A DNA stretch of 64,000 nucleotides from Ridgeia piscesae (GCA_025642075.2 JAODUO010000034.1:47501-111500); one strand, 5' to 3'; shown: positions 23,801 through 33,796, counted from the first letter of the stretch. Notes: generated from the letters alone by a model not told the origin. A program made the numbers and translations.

Positions 23801-26800
23801 TGTGCACATTAATTGCAGCATGGCTGGGTGTGTACAAACAATCTGTGCACATTAATTGCAGCATGGCTGGGTGTGTACAAACAATCTGTGCACATTAATT
23901 GCAGCATGGCTGGGTGTGTACAAACAATCTGTGCACATTAATTGCAGCATGGCTGGGTGTGTACAAACAATCTGTGCACATTAATTACAGCATGGCTGGT
24001 TGTGTACAAACAATCTGTGCACATTGATTGCAGCATGGCTGGTTGTGTACAAACAATCTGTGCACATTAATTGCAGCATGGCTGGTTGTGTACAAACAAT
24101 CTGTGCACATTAATTGCAGCATGGCTGGGTGTGTACAAACAATCTGTGCACATTAATTGCAGCATGGCTGGTGTGTACAAACAATCTGTGCACATTAATT
24201 CAGCATGGCTGGGTGTGTACAAACAATCTGTGCCATTAATTACAGCATGGCTGGTTGTGTACAAACAATCTGTGCACATTATTGCAGCATGGCTGGGTGT
24301 GTACAAACAATCTGTGCACATTGATTCAGCAATGGCTGGTTGTGTACAAACAATCTGTGCACATTGATTGCAGCATGGCTGGTTGTGTACAAACAATCTG
24401 TGCACATTAATTACAGCATGGCTGGGTGTTTACAAACAATCTGTGCACATTAATTACAGCATGGCTGGATGTGTACAAACAATCTGTGCACATTGATTGC
24501 AGCATGGCTGGTTGTGTACAAACAATCTGTGCACATTAATTGCAGCATGGCTGGGTGTGTACAAACAATCTGTGCACATTAATTGCAGCATGGCTGGGTG
24601 TGTACAAACAATCTGTGCGCATTAATTACAGCATGGCTGGTTGTGTACAAACAATCTGTGCACATTGATTGCAGCATGGCTGGGTGTGTACAAACAATCT
24701 GTGCACATTGATTGCAGCATGGCTGGTTGTGTACAAACAATCTGTGCACATTGCACAGGGGGTTAACAACTTGCAGCACTGGCGGGTGTGTCCTGTGACA
24801 TTAATTCCACACAAACCAAACTGGCACATTAATTGCAGCATGGCTGGGTGTTTACAAACAATCTGTGCGCATTAATTACAGCATGGCTGGGTGTGTACAA
24901 ACAATATGTGCACATTGATTGCAGCATGGCTGGGTGTGTACAAACAATCTGTGCACATTGATTGCAGCATGGCTGGGTGTGTACAAACAATCTGTGCACA
25001 TTAATTGCAGCATGGCTGGGTGTGTACAAACAATCTGTGCGCATTAATTACAGCATGGCTGGGTGTGTACAAACAATCTGTGCACATTGATTGCAGCATG
25101 GCTGGGTGTGTACAAACAATCTGTGCACATTGATTGCAGCATGGCTGGGTGTGTACAAACAATCTGTGCACATTAATTGCAGCATGGCTGGTTGTGTACA
25201 AACTATCTGTGCACATTAATTGCAGCATGGCTGGGTGTGTACAAACAATCTGTGCACATTAATTGCAGCATGGCTGGGTGTTTCCTGAGAAGACATGATG
25301 GTGTCTGTTTGAAGTGTCAATTGAACAGGTCAGTCGTGCAGGGACGTGAAAAATAGTTGCTCTATAATTATAAGAACTTAAATGAAAGTGTTCTCTAATA
25401 TATAATACCATCAGTATTAGGTGTACTCCACAAAATGTAAATGGTATTAAAATCTACTTCTAACAGTCATCACTGAAGACGTGTATATAGATTATGGGGA
25501 ATTAATCGATGTTTGTTAAAACAGACACATTGTATACCAGACAGTGAGACTATTGGAATGTGTACAGGTGTTACGTTACGTTATAGTATGTGGGGGAAAT
25601 ACTAGGTGCTCCATTAAGGTGGCCATCCCATTAGCCCAGGTCTTCAGGTGTGGTCAGTCAGTGGTCAGTAAGAATCACTGTCCACCAGACTGCACTCTGA
25701 GGCACTGCTGCAATAAGACCACTTGACAGCTGCTCCAAGTGACACCAGTGTCACCACCCCCAAGGGGGTTGACAACTTGAGCACGGGGGTGTCCTGGGTG
25801 ACATAACCCTCCACCACACCCTGATGGGAAACTGAAGGTGGATGTTCATGAGAAAGTACCTCTTGAACCCTGGCATACACTGCTAGGCCAACCAGCATCA
25901 CCTGGGCTTTGTAAGACACAGAAGAGGCCCCAACCTGGGGGGTTGTTGCTCTTTCACTGACTGCGAGCACCCTACTCCCTCTCACACTGACCCTATCTCC
26001 TGGGATATGTGGATGTTTAACCACTGGACATACAACATCACAATGCTGTCGGTGAGCATGTTACCTGGAATATAACCATACCTGAGGTAAGTCTAAGCCT
26101 GTTTTTTATTTATGGTCCAAACAGCCCTAATGCAGGAGAGGGTTATTTTAAGGTTTCCATTCAGTAGTGATTCCACTACAAAGTTACATATTTACCCCCT
26201 CATGGTGGGTGACATGCCCAGTATTGCCCACCACCAGGCTACACACTTACCCCCTACATGGGAATTTTTTATACTCCCCCTTATGCAAAACATTTTTTAA
26301 AGACAACTACGTTATTTGTACGGAGTACAGAATTGCATTTATCAAATAATAATGAAAATCATCAATTATTCTTGTTATGTGGTGGTGTGACGGCAGCATC
26401 ATGTTTAACAACCATGAACTGGAAGATGTTGGGATGGTATTTCCCCACAATTTTCATGAACTTTGAATTCCATCCCTCAACATGGTTGTTTGTTCATTTG
26501 TCAGTTTCTGTGTAGACATTCCACATGTCCATGGAGATCTTTGAATCATCACCAAGCCATGTCTCCTCAAAGTACTCGTTAAAAGTTATCTGTTGTGGAA
26601 ATTCCTCATTGGGAGTGGGACACACATCCAAACCTTATCCCCTTTTGGACATCAGCTGGATGGAAATTAAATAGTTAATGTTCCTTTATCTTGTTACATT
26701 GTGAAATGGAGAAATAGAAAAGTAGCTATAACAGGACTAGTTCAACTGTCAAACTTAATTAGTAGCTGTAACGGAAATAAAAAGTAGCTATAACAGGAAA

Positions 26801-29800
26801 TAGCTATAATGGGAAGTAGCTATAGCAGGAAGACACTGTTCCTAAATAGCGGTTGGTAGAAGTATTTCCACCATGGTCTCCTTGACCAATGGTCTGGTTG
26901 TCTACAGATCAACCACAAGTCCCACAGACCACAGACTCACTGGTTAGTTTTGTTATGATTGACACAGACACAAGTGGTCTTGCTAACTCTGCCCCTGCTA
27001 CTGAGTTGAAAAAAATGAGAAAAATTCCCATGGATGAGGCAACAATCCAATTCTTCCAAAATGGGGTTTAAAAAAGTCTTACATTTCCTTTGTACTGACA
27101 AATTCCTGCGAGTTTTGCAATCTGACGTGTAAAGCAGCCATGAGGCCTGTACTGACAGGCTATTTGTACAGCAGTACAGTACAATCTTCCTGTTATGGTC
27201 ACCTTTATAAGTTCAGCCACCTTGCAATTGATGATACCATAGAAGTGACACAAATTAATTCTGTAACAGCAAGAAATTAACCTTGCTAATGTAGTCACTT
27301 CATTATTCAGGTCATTTTGTCCCTGCCCCAAGGTGACCTTAATAGAGAGGTTCTTAACATATGACATCCTACTCATCAGACCTGTGATCCTTAGAGGAGA
27401 TGCATTTACAAATGCTCCAAAGTCAGCGTATTAAACAGAGATGACGCTCCACTCACCTTCCTGGGCCGTCTCCCTCCGCATACTCTTCCTCCTCCTCTTC
27501 CTCTCCCTGTCCCACTGACAGCAGCACCCCCCGTAGGAGAACACGTCACACAGGGCGACAGCACTGTCCCATGTCACCACGGTGTCCGACAGCCTCACTC
27601 CCCCCGGTCTGACAGCTTTCCCTCCTCCCCTCTTTTTCGTTCCATCTCGTCTTCCCGTGCTGGTAGGAGTCTTGCGTTTGTGACATTTCCCGGCGTGTGT
27701 GATGACACTGGGAAGGCGGGCAGCAACCTTCTGGCAGACAAACAACACAGTTGACAGGTGTGGGCAGGTCCATAAATGTGTTGACAGGTGCAGACAGGTG
27801 CAAACAGGTGAAGACAGGAGCAGATATATGTAGACAGGTGCAGACAGGTGCAGAATGTTATTAAGTAACTGTTGTTGGGAGGTAGATGGCACAGACAGGA
27901 TGTTGGGGGTGAGCAAAGATTTCAAGAAGAGGCTGGTTAGATATCACCTAGAGTTGGCTGAGTGCCTGTTGAGTCTGAACAACAAATGTGAATGGAAGGT
28001 TAAATTAGATGAGATGTGTGGTTGGTAAAAGATTTCCAATTTTGCCCAATGGTCTGGTGGTCTACAGACAAGGCAACAAGTGGAGACAGACAGAGTAGAC
28101 TGGACCTGGTGGAGTTTTTTTAAATGTTTGGGAGACGGGACCAAAAGTGGTGTGCTAACTCTGCACTGCTAGTGTGTTGAGACTGGAAAGTGAGGAATGC
28201 CAGGATGAGGCAACAATGGAACTGGCCAGTGAGTGGGGACTGGAGACAGTCTTACATTTCCTTTGACTGAGTGAATTCCTGGAGAGTGAGTGGAACTGAC
28301 ATGTAAAGCAGCCATGGGGCCTGTACTGACGGCTAGACAGTGAGTGAGACAACTGCCTGTATGGACCTTTATAATTGAGCCCCCTTGGGCAGTGATGAAT
28401 ACCATAGTGAGTGAGACAGAGTGAACGGGTAACAGCAAGAAATTAACCCTTGAATGTAGTCGACTTCATTACAGTGATTTTGTCCCTGGCACAAGGTGAG
28501 ACTTGAATAGTGAGGTACTTGAACATATGACATCCTAACTGATGAGACCGGGTGATCCGTGAGTGGAGATGCATTTACAACTGCTAAAGTCAGCGTATTA
28601 ACAGTGATGGACGCTCCAGTGACCTGGACTGGGCCAGTTGAGCTGCAGCATACTGCTCCTTGAGTCTGGCCTGATGGAGCTGGAGCCAGTGAGAGCAGCC
28701 CCCCGTAGGGAGAACCATGTGAGACAGGGCGACAGACTGCCATGTCACCACGGTGTCCGACAGCCATCACCCCCCGGTCTGACAGCTTTGCTCCGAGCCT
28801 CTGATTGGACTTGACATGTGGAGCTTCCGTGCTGGTGGAGTCGGGGGCCGTTTGGGGAGATTCCCGGCGTGTGTGGAGACTGGGAAGGCGGGAGCAACCT
28901 TCTGGAGACAGTACAACAACATTTGACGGTGTGGGCAGGTCCATGGAATGGTTGACAGGGGGGGCAGACAGGTGCAAACAGGTGAAGACAGGAGCAGATA
29001 TATGTAGACAGGTGCAGACAGGTACAGAATGTTATTAAGTCACTGTTGCTGGGAGGTAGGTGGCAGCACATGCAGGATGTTGGGGGTGAGCAAACATTTC
29101 AAGAAGAGGCTGGTTAGATATCACCTTGAGTTGGCTGAATGCCTGTTGAGTCTGAACAACAAATGTGAATGGAAGGTTAAATTAGATGAGATGTGTAGAT
29201 TGTAGAGAGTTTTGAATAGGCAGATGAGTGGCTACTGAAGTCAAAGTCAGTGAGCGGAGACCGTGAGCGGAGACCGTGAGCGGAGACCGTGAGCGGAGAC
29301 CGTGAGCGGAGACCGTGAGCGGAGACCGTGAGCGGAGACCGTGAGCGGAGACCGTGAGTGGAGACCGTGAGTGGAGACCGTGAGTGGAGACCGTGAGTGG
29401 AGACCGTGAGTGGAGACCGTGAGCGGAGACCGTGAGCGGAGACCGTGAGCGGAGACCGTGAGCGGAGACCGTGAGCAGATACAGTCAGCGGAGACAGTCA
29501 GCGGAGACAGTCATTAGAGACATTTTAAAAAGTTAGAGAAAAAGCAAAAAACAAAATTTCTTTTTTCAAAGAGGCCCAAAAAAAAATTAAATGTACTTTC
29601 ATTTTAAAAAAAACCAAAAAAATTTTTAAAAAAAAAGTTTTCTCTCAAATCCCAAAGATTATAGAACTTGGATATTCATATAACATAACCATGTAGCAAC
29701 TATTCTCAGTGATGACTCTGGCAGCTATGCCTTCAGCCTGCTAATCTGAAATAATTCAAGCAATGGCTTCTCAGGCAGTAGAATTCCTACCCCTACTTCA

Positions 29801-31935
29801 GATGAGTTATTGTGGAACAATTGAAATATCTGCCTGTGAAAGAGGCGAATACAGAGATGTAAAGATTGCAGATCACACCTTCAAGTGCCACTTCAATGGA
29901 ACAAGGCCAGTGTTTGTTCAGCTACCAAAGCAAACAACCCTCCCCAGCCTGCCTTCTTGCCCTCCCCCAACACCCTCATGAAGGGGTTGTGTAACCCAAT
30001 TAACTAATCTCCCAGATTACACTTTAGTCCCCCAACAGGGCAATTAGTAGCCCCCTCCTTGGGGTAGAGCACTGGGAATTAGTCATGGACAATAAGTCTG
30101 TGTTTTCAGAGGCCCTTAATGTAACAGTTCCCATCAACTACAGCATGTTTGCACTGGTATATCAAGAACTGATACTGCAATCTTTAAATATATGCATCTT
30201 TTTATCTGATATTTTTATTAATTAGTTTTAATTGTAAATGTAATTATTTGTAATTTCAATTTTTTTTATTCTCTGTCTCACCAATGTTTATTCTAAGGTT
30301 TTTGCTATCTATCTATTTTGTGATAATTATAAAATTGTTTTATTTGTTATGTATAAACTTCTTTGTACAGTGCATTAATCTGATAATTAATCAGGATTTA
30401 GTGGTTAATAACTACAGCATTATTTATTATTAATAAGGTGTCTTAATATGGCAATTAATTTAGCAATGTATGAACATTTTAAAAGTAGCAGTTTTTTATA
30501 TTAACTTGTGCAACCATCAGTTAATTTTGTTCACAGGCAATACTGAACACACATTTGATTGCTACAACTATGCCACAGTTATGTTGTAATGTTATTACTG
30601 CTAACAGTGCTCAGCTACATACAACTGTTTACATAACACTACACATCTGTTAATGATATAATTATATCATAATTTATGTCACTGCACAACGTACAGCTGT
30701 GCAAATAACCAACAACTTCCTGGTAACTGTGCTAGTCAATTAAGAACTGCAACTGTTTTCTGAACATCTGCCACCACTAGCAGTAGCCAAGCACTATTTT
30801 CATGCAACTTCGTACAGGAAGGGACCACCTGAAGCCATGTATGAGTTGGTCGGCATACTTGTAGCAAACACCATCTGTGTAATTATATGATAATCACACA
30901 AATGACAGCGAAAGTTCTATGAGTTCACATCGGCCCATACATTTCTGATATCGAGTTATGCACATAGGAAATTGTCTTCAACAGAGTCAAAGACCAATTA
31001 TAAGTAAGTTGGTTACTCAGGTGTCAAATAAAGTTCTGTTCATTATTGATCAGAAGATTATTTTGGTACTTGGCAGGCATCGGTACATGATACCATTCTA
31101 AGAACTGAAGTCAATTTAATTTATAAAAGTGCTCATCTAATGCATATCACCCCAACATGTGATAATCAGATTACATGTTGTAAGTGCAATCACCTGCATC
31201 CTAGAGACATTGTCAGTAGAGTTGCTTAGCCTTACGACCACAGCAGGGTATGATATGAATACAAGTACACTAGATGGCAGCACCCACATTGGCATTTGGT
31301 ACTGTGGCGCCCTCTATTGCAATTGTTATTATTAAATATGACTCTCCCAATAGTCACAGCATACATGTAGCGTGGACGTAAGTCTACTATAATTATTGTA
31401 GATAATATGTCATTACCCACATAAAAGTCCCTATGAAAGTAGCACTTTGGTGATGTGTGATTTGGTTTATGCAATTTTACATATGATGTGGTTTAAGAAA
31501 TTCTCAAACATTGTTAAACAAACTTGTTAAACAAACTTTATTATAAGTAATTAAAAAGAGCTGTAAAATTGGGGGTCAGTGACTCCTGTTAAGATTAAAC
31601 TGTCACTATCACAGGAGCCATTCGTATTGTTACACATTTCATTTACCTCTCTACACACGAATGTATAGTATATATATTTTTTAGTTACAATGTATATCTC
31701 TTTGTAGGTGAAGCTATGTATCTGAAGATTATGTAATGCCATGCTTGTCTGTAATAAAGTAGAAATATTTAAGTGACAATCCTAGAAACATGTATAAATT
31801 AAATATGTTTGCATCTATCCATGTATGGATTGCATATGCAACATGTATTATTATTAGTTAGTAGTAGTGGTAGTGGTAGAGGTAGTGGTAGTGGTAGTGG
31901 TAGTGGTAGTGGTAGTGGTAGTGGTAGTGGTAGTG

Positions 31936-31969
<34 letters not shown>

Positions 31970-32027
31970 CAGTAGAAAAGTTAATGTACAGAGAGTGACT
32001 TACCATTAACTTATTGGGCGTCTTCAT
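8687..32027 (-). CDS. RGS3-like C2-PDZ protein, complete 13-exon model (475 aa)
   Basis: Exons in transcript order: 32027-32004, 27730-27457, 17900-17757, 16956-16906, 16663-16605, 16397-16303, 14177-14109, 13606-13546, 13342-13220, 12489-12405, 10188-10083, 9559-9348 and 8811-8687 (stop TGA). Every junction is AG/GT and phases agree, for a total of 1428 nt. The ATG at 32025-32027 follows an in-frame TGA 12 bases upstream. Residues 1-147 are a basic, low-complexity N-terminus ([15 protein letters not shown], a CCC cluster) plus an acidic linker ([17 protein letters not shown]). C2 is about 148-265 ([57 protein letters not shown]). PDZ is about 301-377 ([26 protein letters not shown]). The tail, 378-475, is Ser-rich ([11 protein letters not shown]). 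There is no RGS domain. Exons 3-13 are well supported; joining exons 1 and 2 rests on phase and splice sites. Confidence 0.8.
9864..9947 (-). other. possible cryptic or poison exon (84 bp)
   Basis: A good acceptor (TTTTCGTCCCAG) and donor (GTAAGG) bound an 84-bp segment between the exons at 10083 and 9559. It is open for 28 codons in its own phase 0 ([18 protein letters not shown] and onward). The flanking intron is phase 2, so inclusion would hit TAG after seven codons and truncate the PDZ. It may be a regulatory exon, part of something else, or chance. Confidence 0.25.
10196..12232. repeat. 52-bp minisatellite, about 39 copies
   Basis: Tandem 52-bp units with core GACCCGACATAGACCCAGTA lie between the two PDZ exons of the minus-strand gene. 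Shorter units lacking 4-6 bp (AAACACACA instead of AAACAACACACA, or lacking TACAG) recur. The array ends only a few bases before the AG acceptor at 10189-10190. Since 52 is not a multiple of three, apparent protein repeats in it are artefacts. Confidence 0.97.
14640..15440. repeat. degenerate GTTGACCCAATTATG-type repeats
   Basis: About twenty diverged copies of a phrase like TGTTGACCYAATTATGYAAT occur at irregular spacing of 25-45 bp. They lie in the intron between the C2 exons at 14109-14177 and 16303-16397. This looks like an old, decayed minisatellite. Confidence 0.6.
15720..16200. repeat. GC-richer insert with a 40-bp direct repeat, probably TE-derived
   Basis: This block is richer in G+C and CpG than its surroundings. 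It carries two near-copies of a phrase that includes GGATCCAAATTGTGTC and TGACGTATT, at about 16028 and 16161, and a duplicated GGCTACAGGA near 15822. A 111-codon plus-strand reading frame (15808-16143) crosses it, but no domain is recognised. It lies in an intron of the minus-strand gene and was probably inserted there. Confidence 0.35.
16957..17756. other. intron of the minus-strand gene
   Basis: AT-rich sequence between the first C2 exon and the 144-bp upstream exon. No other feature is seen. Confidence 0.6.
17757..17900 (-). other. exon 3 of the minus-strand gene (linker before C2)
   Basis: A 144-bp exon with acceptor TAGTTTGTTTCAG and donor GTAGGT. It encodes an acidic linker, then [21 protein letters not shown] directly before C2. 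Its 5' phase accepts either of two upstream exons (27457-27730 or 19643-19757), since both end after one base of a codon. Confidence 0.8.
17901..19158. other. intron of the minus-strand gene
   Basis: AT-rich with simple runs (TTAATTAA near 18090, CTTACTTTATCTTA near 18735). No exon is recognised. Confidence 0.55.
19159..19617. repeat. 9-bp minisatellite (GGTGAGYAT)n
   Basis: About 50 units of 9 bp, GGTGAGCAT, GGTGAGTAT and GGTGAACAT, with one small disruption at 19441-19455. Being a multiple of three, it is open in several frames and makes artificial HHTHHAHH or SPCSPYSP readings. It begins about 20 bp beyond the donor of the possible exon 19643-19757. Confidence 0.97.
19643..19757 (-). CDS. 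possible alternative first exon of the minus-strand gene
   Basis: An ATG at 19755-19757, directly preceded by in-frame TAA, opens 38 codons ([13 protein letters not shown] ... AAYLE) and ends at a consensus GTAAGT donor in phase 1, which fits exon 17757-17900. This would replace the basic N-terminus with a short hydrophobic one ([19 protein letters not shown]). A TATAAAT box overlaps the ATG, so transcription may start downstream of it. A 5' UTR exon or chance are the alternatives. Confidence 0.3.
19756..19762 (-). promoter_or_regulatory. possible TATA box
   Basis: TATAAAT on the minus strand within GGGGTATAAATG, just before the putative alternative first exon. Position relative to the ATG is unusual, and there is no other promoter evidence. 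Confidence 0.2.
19763..21844. other. intronic sequence, includes an 80-bp tandem duplication
   Basis: Mostly AT-rich. A segment of about 57 bp at 20403-20458 is repeated at 20483-20538 (period 80) and contains AATAACTCATTCTTCC. A minus-strand reading frame of 161 codons (20929-21414) has no recognisable domain or splice sites and is not called as a gene. Confidence 0.6.
21855..21990. repeat. dispersed repeat element, copy 2
   Basis: Contains a single-copy version of the 43-bp satellite monomer (GTGTACGAATAG ... GCATGGCTGG) followed by ATGCTTCCCAGAGAAG and ATGGTGTG. The same order is seen at 43940-44030. It therefore shows the parent context of the satellite. Confidence 0.6.
22325..25285. repeat. 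43-bp satellite array, about 68 copies
   Basis: Tandem 43-bp units contain GTGTACAAACAATCTGTGCA, ATTAATTGCAG and CATGGCTGG. Variants (TTGATT for TTAATT, GTTGTG for GGTGTG, TTACAG for TTGCAG) recur in blocks, suggesting higher-order amplification. Units at 23725-24335 carry many 1-bp deletions. A non-monomer interruption lies at 24751-24832. Left flank (GTTCAGTCAGCGGTGGACAT) and right flank (TTTCCTGAGAAG, AACAGGTC) belong to the dispersed element. Confidence 0.97.
25286..26884. other. intronic sequence with one unrecognised minus-strand reading frame
   Basis: The right flank of the satellite continues to about 25340. At 25665-26024 on the minus strand a 119-codon frame (GDRVSVRG ... SSASECS) has coding-like composition and a possible acceptor (ATATCCCAG), but no domain or donor was recognised. 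From 26180 to 26320 CCCC-rich words (TTTACCCCC) recur. From 26700 to 26830 a short phrase, TAGCTATAACAGG, repeats about five times. Confidence 0.4.
26885..28024. repeat. 1.17-kb tandem duplication, copy 1 (contains exon 2)
   Basis: From CCAATGGTCTGG near 26886 to GATGAGATGTGTG near 28024, this copy aligns in order with 28045-29203. It includes coding exon 2 of the minus-strand gene. Within it the phrase GACAGGTGCA repeats at 27755-27850. Confidence 0.85.
27457..27730 (-). other. exon 2 of the minus-strand gene
   Basis: A 274-bp exon with acceptor TTTGTCTGCCAG and donor GTGAGT, phase 0 in and phase 1 out. It codes for 91 residues, basic at both ends ([33 protein letters not shown]), with a hydrophobic/Cys centre ([10 protein letters not shown]). 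No known domain. The basic clusters could serve nuclear or membrane targeting, and the Cys cluster could be palmitoylated (inference). Confidence 0.6.
28045..29203. repeat. 1.17-kb tandem duplication, copy 2 (altered)
   Basis: Same order as copy 1, but with many scattered insertions and substitutions that create GTGAG, AGTGAG or GGAGAC words, absent from copy 1. These words match the 13-bp array that follows at 29249-29511. The last 110 bp (29085-29203) are nearly unaltered. Confidence 0.85.
28620..28905 (-). pseudogene. broken copy of exon 2 in the duplication
   Basis: This is the position-equivalent of exon 27457-27730. The frame is disrupted by several small indels, the CAG acceptor is changed (GGAGACAG instead of TGCCAG) and the donor region is altered. 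It lies in intron 1 of the minus-strand gene and is not expected to be spliced in frame. Confidence 0.65.
29249..29511. repeat. 13-bp minisatellite (GTGAGCGGAGACC)n
   Basis: About 19 units of 13 bp. A central block of five has GTGAGTGGAGACC, and the last three have decayed to GTCAGCGGAGACA. Confidence 0.97.
29512..31857. other. intron 1 of the minus-strand gene, no gene seen
   Basis: Begins with an A-rich low-complexity stretch (29520-29645) of AAAAAA and TTTTTT runs. The rest is AT-rich. Two words resembling CTCF sites (CTAGATGGCAGCA near 31269 and GGCGCCCTCTA near 31306, opposite orientations) lie about 40 bp apart. A short plus-strand frame at 29763-29981 has no recognisable features. Confidence 0.45.
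31858..31975. repeat. GGTAGT / AGT microsatellite
   Basis: A (GGTAGT)n hexamer run passes into (AGT)n. It lies 29 bp beyond the donor of exon 1 on the minus-strand gene. Confidence 0.95.
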
Positions 32028-32110
32028 GATTTGTGATCAAATGGTCACCCACACAGTAACCGACAGTCAACTCTTGTAGTTCAGTTCAGCTCTGAAACTG
32101 AAACACTGGA
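32004..32110 (-). other. exon 1 of the minus-strand gene (start codon and 5' UTR)
   Basis: ATG at 32025-32027 begins MKTPNKLM and runs straight into the donor GTAAGT in phase 0, matching exon 2. In-frame TGA lies 12 bases upstream of the ATG. The 5' edge of the exon is not visible, and no TATA box was found nearby. The stretch 32028-32110 is taken as 5' UTR by inference. Confidence 0.5.
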
Positions 32111-33656
32111 CTCTGGACATGGCTGAAGTCATAGTTTTGTATTTCCATATACTTCTATCAACTATTATTTTTTATTGATTTTGATATAGTTTTTTGGCCA
32201 TGTTTTTTTGCATTCTATATGACATTTTGTAATCTATAGTCCAGAATATTTTATGGAAAGCAGTTGTAATATAAAATCTCCAAATATCTATAATTTATAT
32301 ATATTATTATATATAAATTTACACAAATGCTTCAGTTATTAGTATTCCTAGAAAGACAAGACACTGGGTCAGATACTGCTGCTCATAATGCCCTTAGCTA
32401 TTTGTTTTTAGCAAATTCTACATAATTTTCTGAACTGTTTTATACTCTGCAGTGGGTCTGTACTGTTTGTAGTTAAGCAAAATAGACATGTTCATAAACC
32501 ATATATAATTAAAATAAAATATATGACCACAATACTAAATTTTTAATTCTATGAATGCTACAAACTTGCATACGTTTTCTTTACTCAAGAACTATCAAGA
32601 ATTGTAGTTTTTATGTGGGTGGTATCACATGGGTGTCATATTCACACTTTTGCAAGTTACGCAATTCCTGAGAAGATTTCAACAAAACACAACTTACCCC
32701 AACGATATCTCCACACAGCTGGTGTCACCGTTACACGAACCTTCCTTGTCAATCTGAAGTCTTCCCAACCACTGACCAGACACACACCAACCAATACCTT
32801 ACTCTAAAACATGTCCACTGTAATATAGTGAGCAACAGCTGCTATGGTAATGACTGACCAACTGACCACTCCCCTTCCACAACTGGTCAAGGCACCAGCT
32901 GGACACTATAACAAGATGTATGAGACACCAGGGATCTGCCTTTATAGTCTTCCCCCATCCGGGCAGACAGGGATGAGTCTGGGAGCAGACAGAGAGCAGG
33001 GCAGGTGCTGGGGATAACACCACTCCCACTATCAATTTCAATTCAGGGCACTCCGATGGGAAAACATTGCATAAGAAACATTCATCCACATGGCTGTGTT
33101 GTCTAAGTGAGCACTTACACACTATGGTTGGAGACAATGAGCTGTGTGGTCAAGCGGTCAGCAGGTGTCTGGGGTAACTACAATCTAGGGATCACATCAG
33201 CTTACAGGGCAGACAATGAACTGATACCCCAAGAACTGCCCATTGACACTACACAAATATTGTCAGTTCAGACAGAAGTGAGACAACTGCTCGAACAAAC
33301 AAATGTCTCCGGTCATACATCAACACAGACGCATAAATAATAGGCATTAACATTGGTAGAAAACAACTCATTTTGACCAGAGCATCATCATTTATTTTAT
33401 CTCTGGCTGAATAAGACATCTGCCATGGTGTCTGAGTGGAGCTAGTTATAAAGTGTAGTAGTGGTCTGCATTTTCAATTAAACTGACATTATCTACCTTG
33501 ACATCAGCTAGCACATTAGGGTAAATACCATCACAGGTGTCACAGTCAGCCCTGGTATGCTGAAGACATAATAGCCACATTTTATGCAGCGGATGCCAAA
33601 ATTATTGTTTGTTAATTACACGGAAGAATTTTATTGTTTACCTCGGCACGTGCAGG
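32111..33656. other. upstream region of the minus-strand gene
   Basis: AT-rich to about 32600, then GC-richer 32690-33340. Frames there (minus 32799-33137, plus 33107-33340) have no recognised domain or splice support. This may include the promoter of the minus-strand gene, but no defined elements were seen. Confidence 0.35.
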
Positions 33657-33727
33657 GGTGGAGGGGTTGGGTGGAGCGGGGTGGGGGTGGAGGGGTTGGG
33701 TGGAGCGGGGTGGGGGTGGAGGGGTTA
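33657..33727. repeat. G-rich 30-bp minisatellite
   Basis: Two and a half units of about 30 bp, with GTGGAGGGGTTGGGTGGAGC as core. The many GGG/GGGG runs on the plus strand could form a G-quadruplex. Confidence 0.85.
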
Positions 33728-33796
33728 TCAGCATCATGGTCATACAATCTTGTGGTTCAAATTGTCTAGGCCTTCCTACTCTATACAGTGTAATTA

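Noticed and set aside
22325..25285. CRISPR-like look of the 43-bp array (also the 52-bp and 48-bp arrays)
   Set aside because: Units are contiguous tandem copies with no unique spacers, in a spliced eukaryotic context without cas genes.
25665..26024. 119-residue minus-strand frame in intron 2
   Set aside because: Coding-like by eye but no recognised family, no matching donor in phase with neighbours; kept only as a note in the intronic entry.
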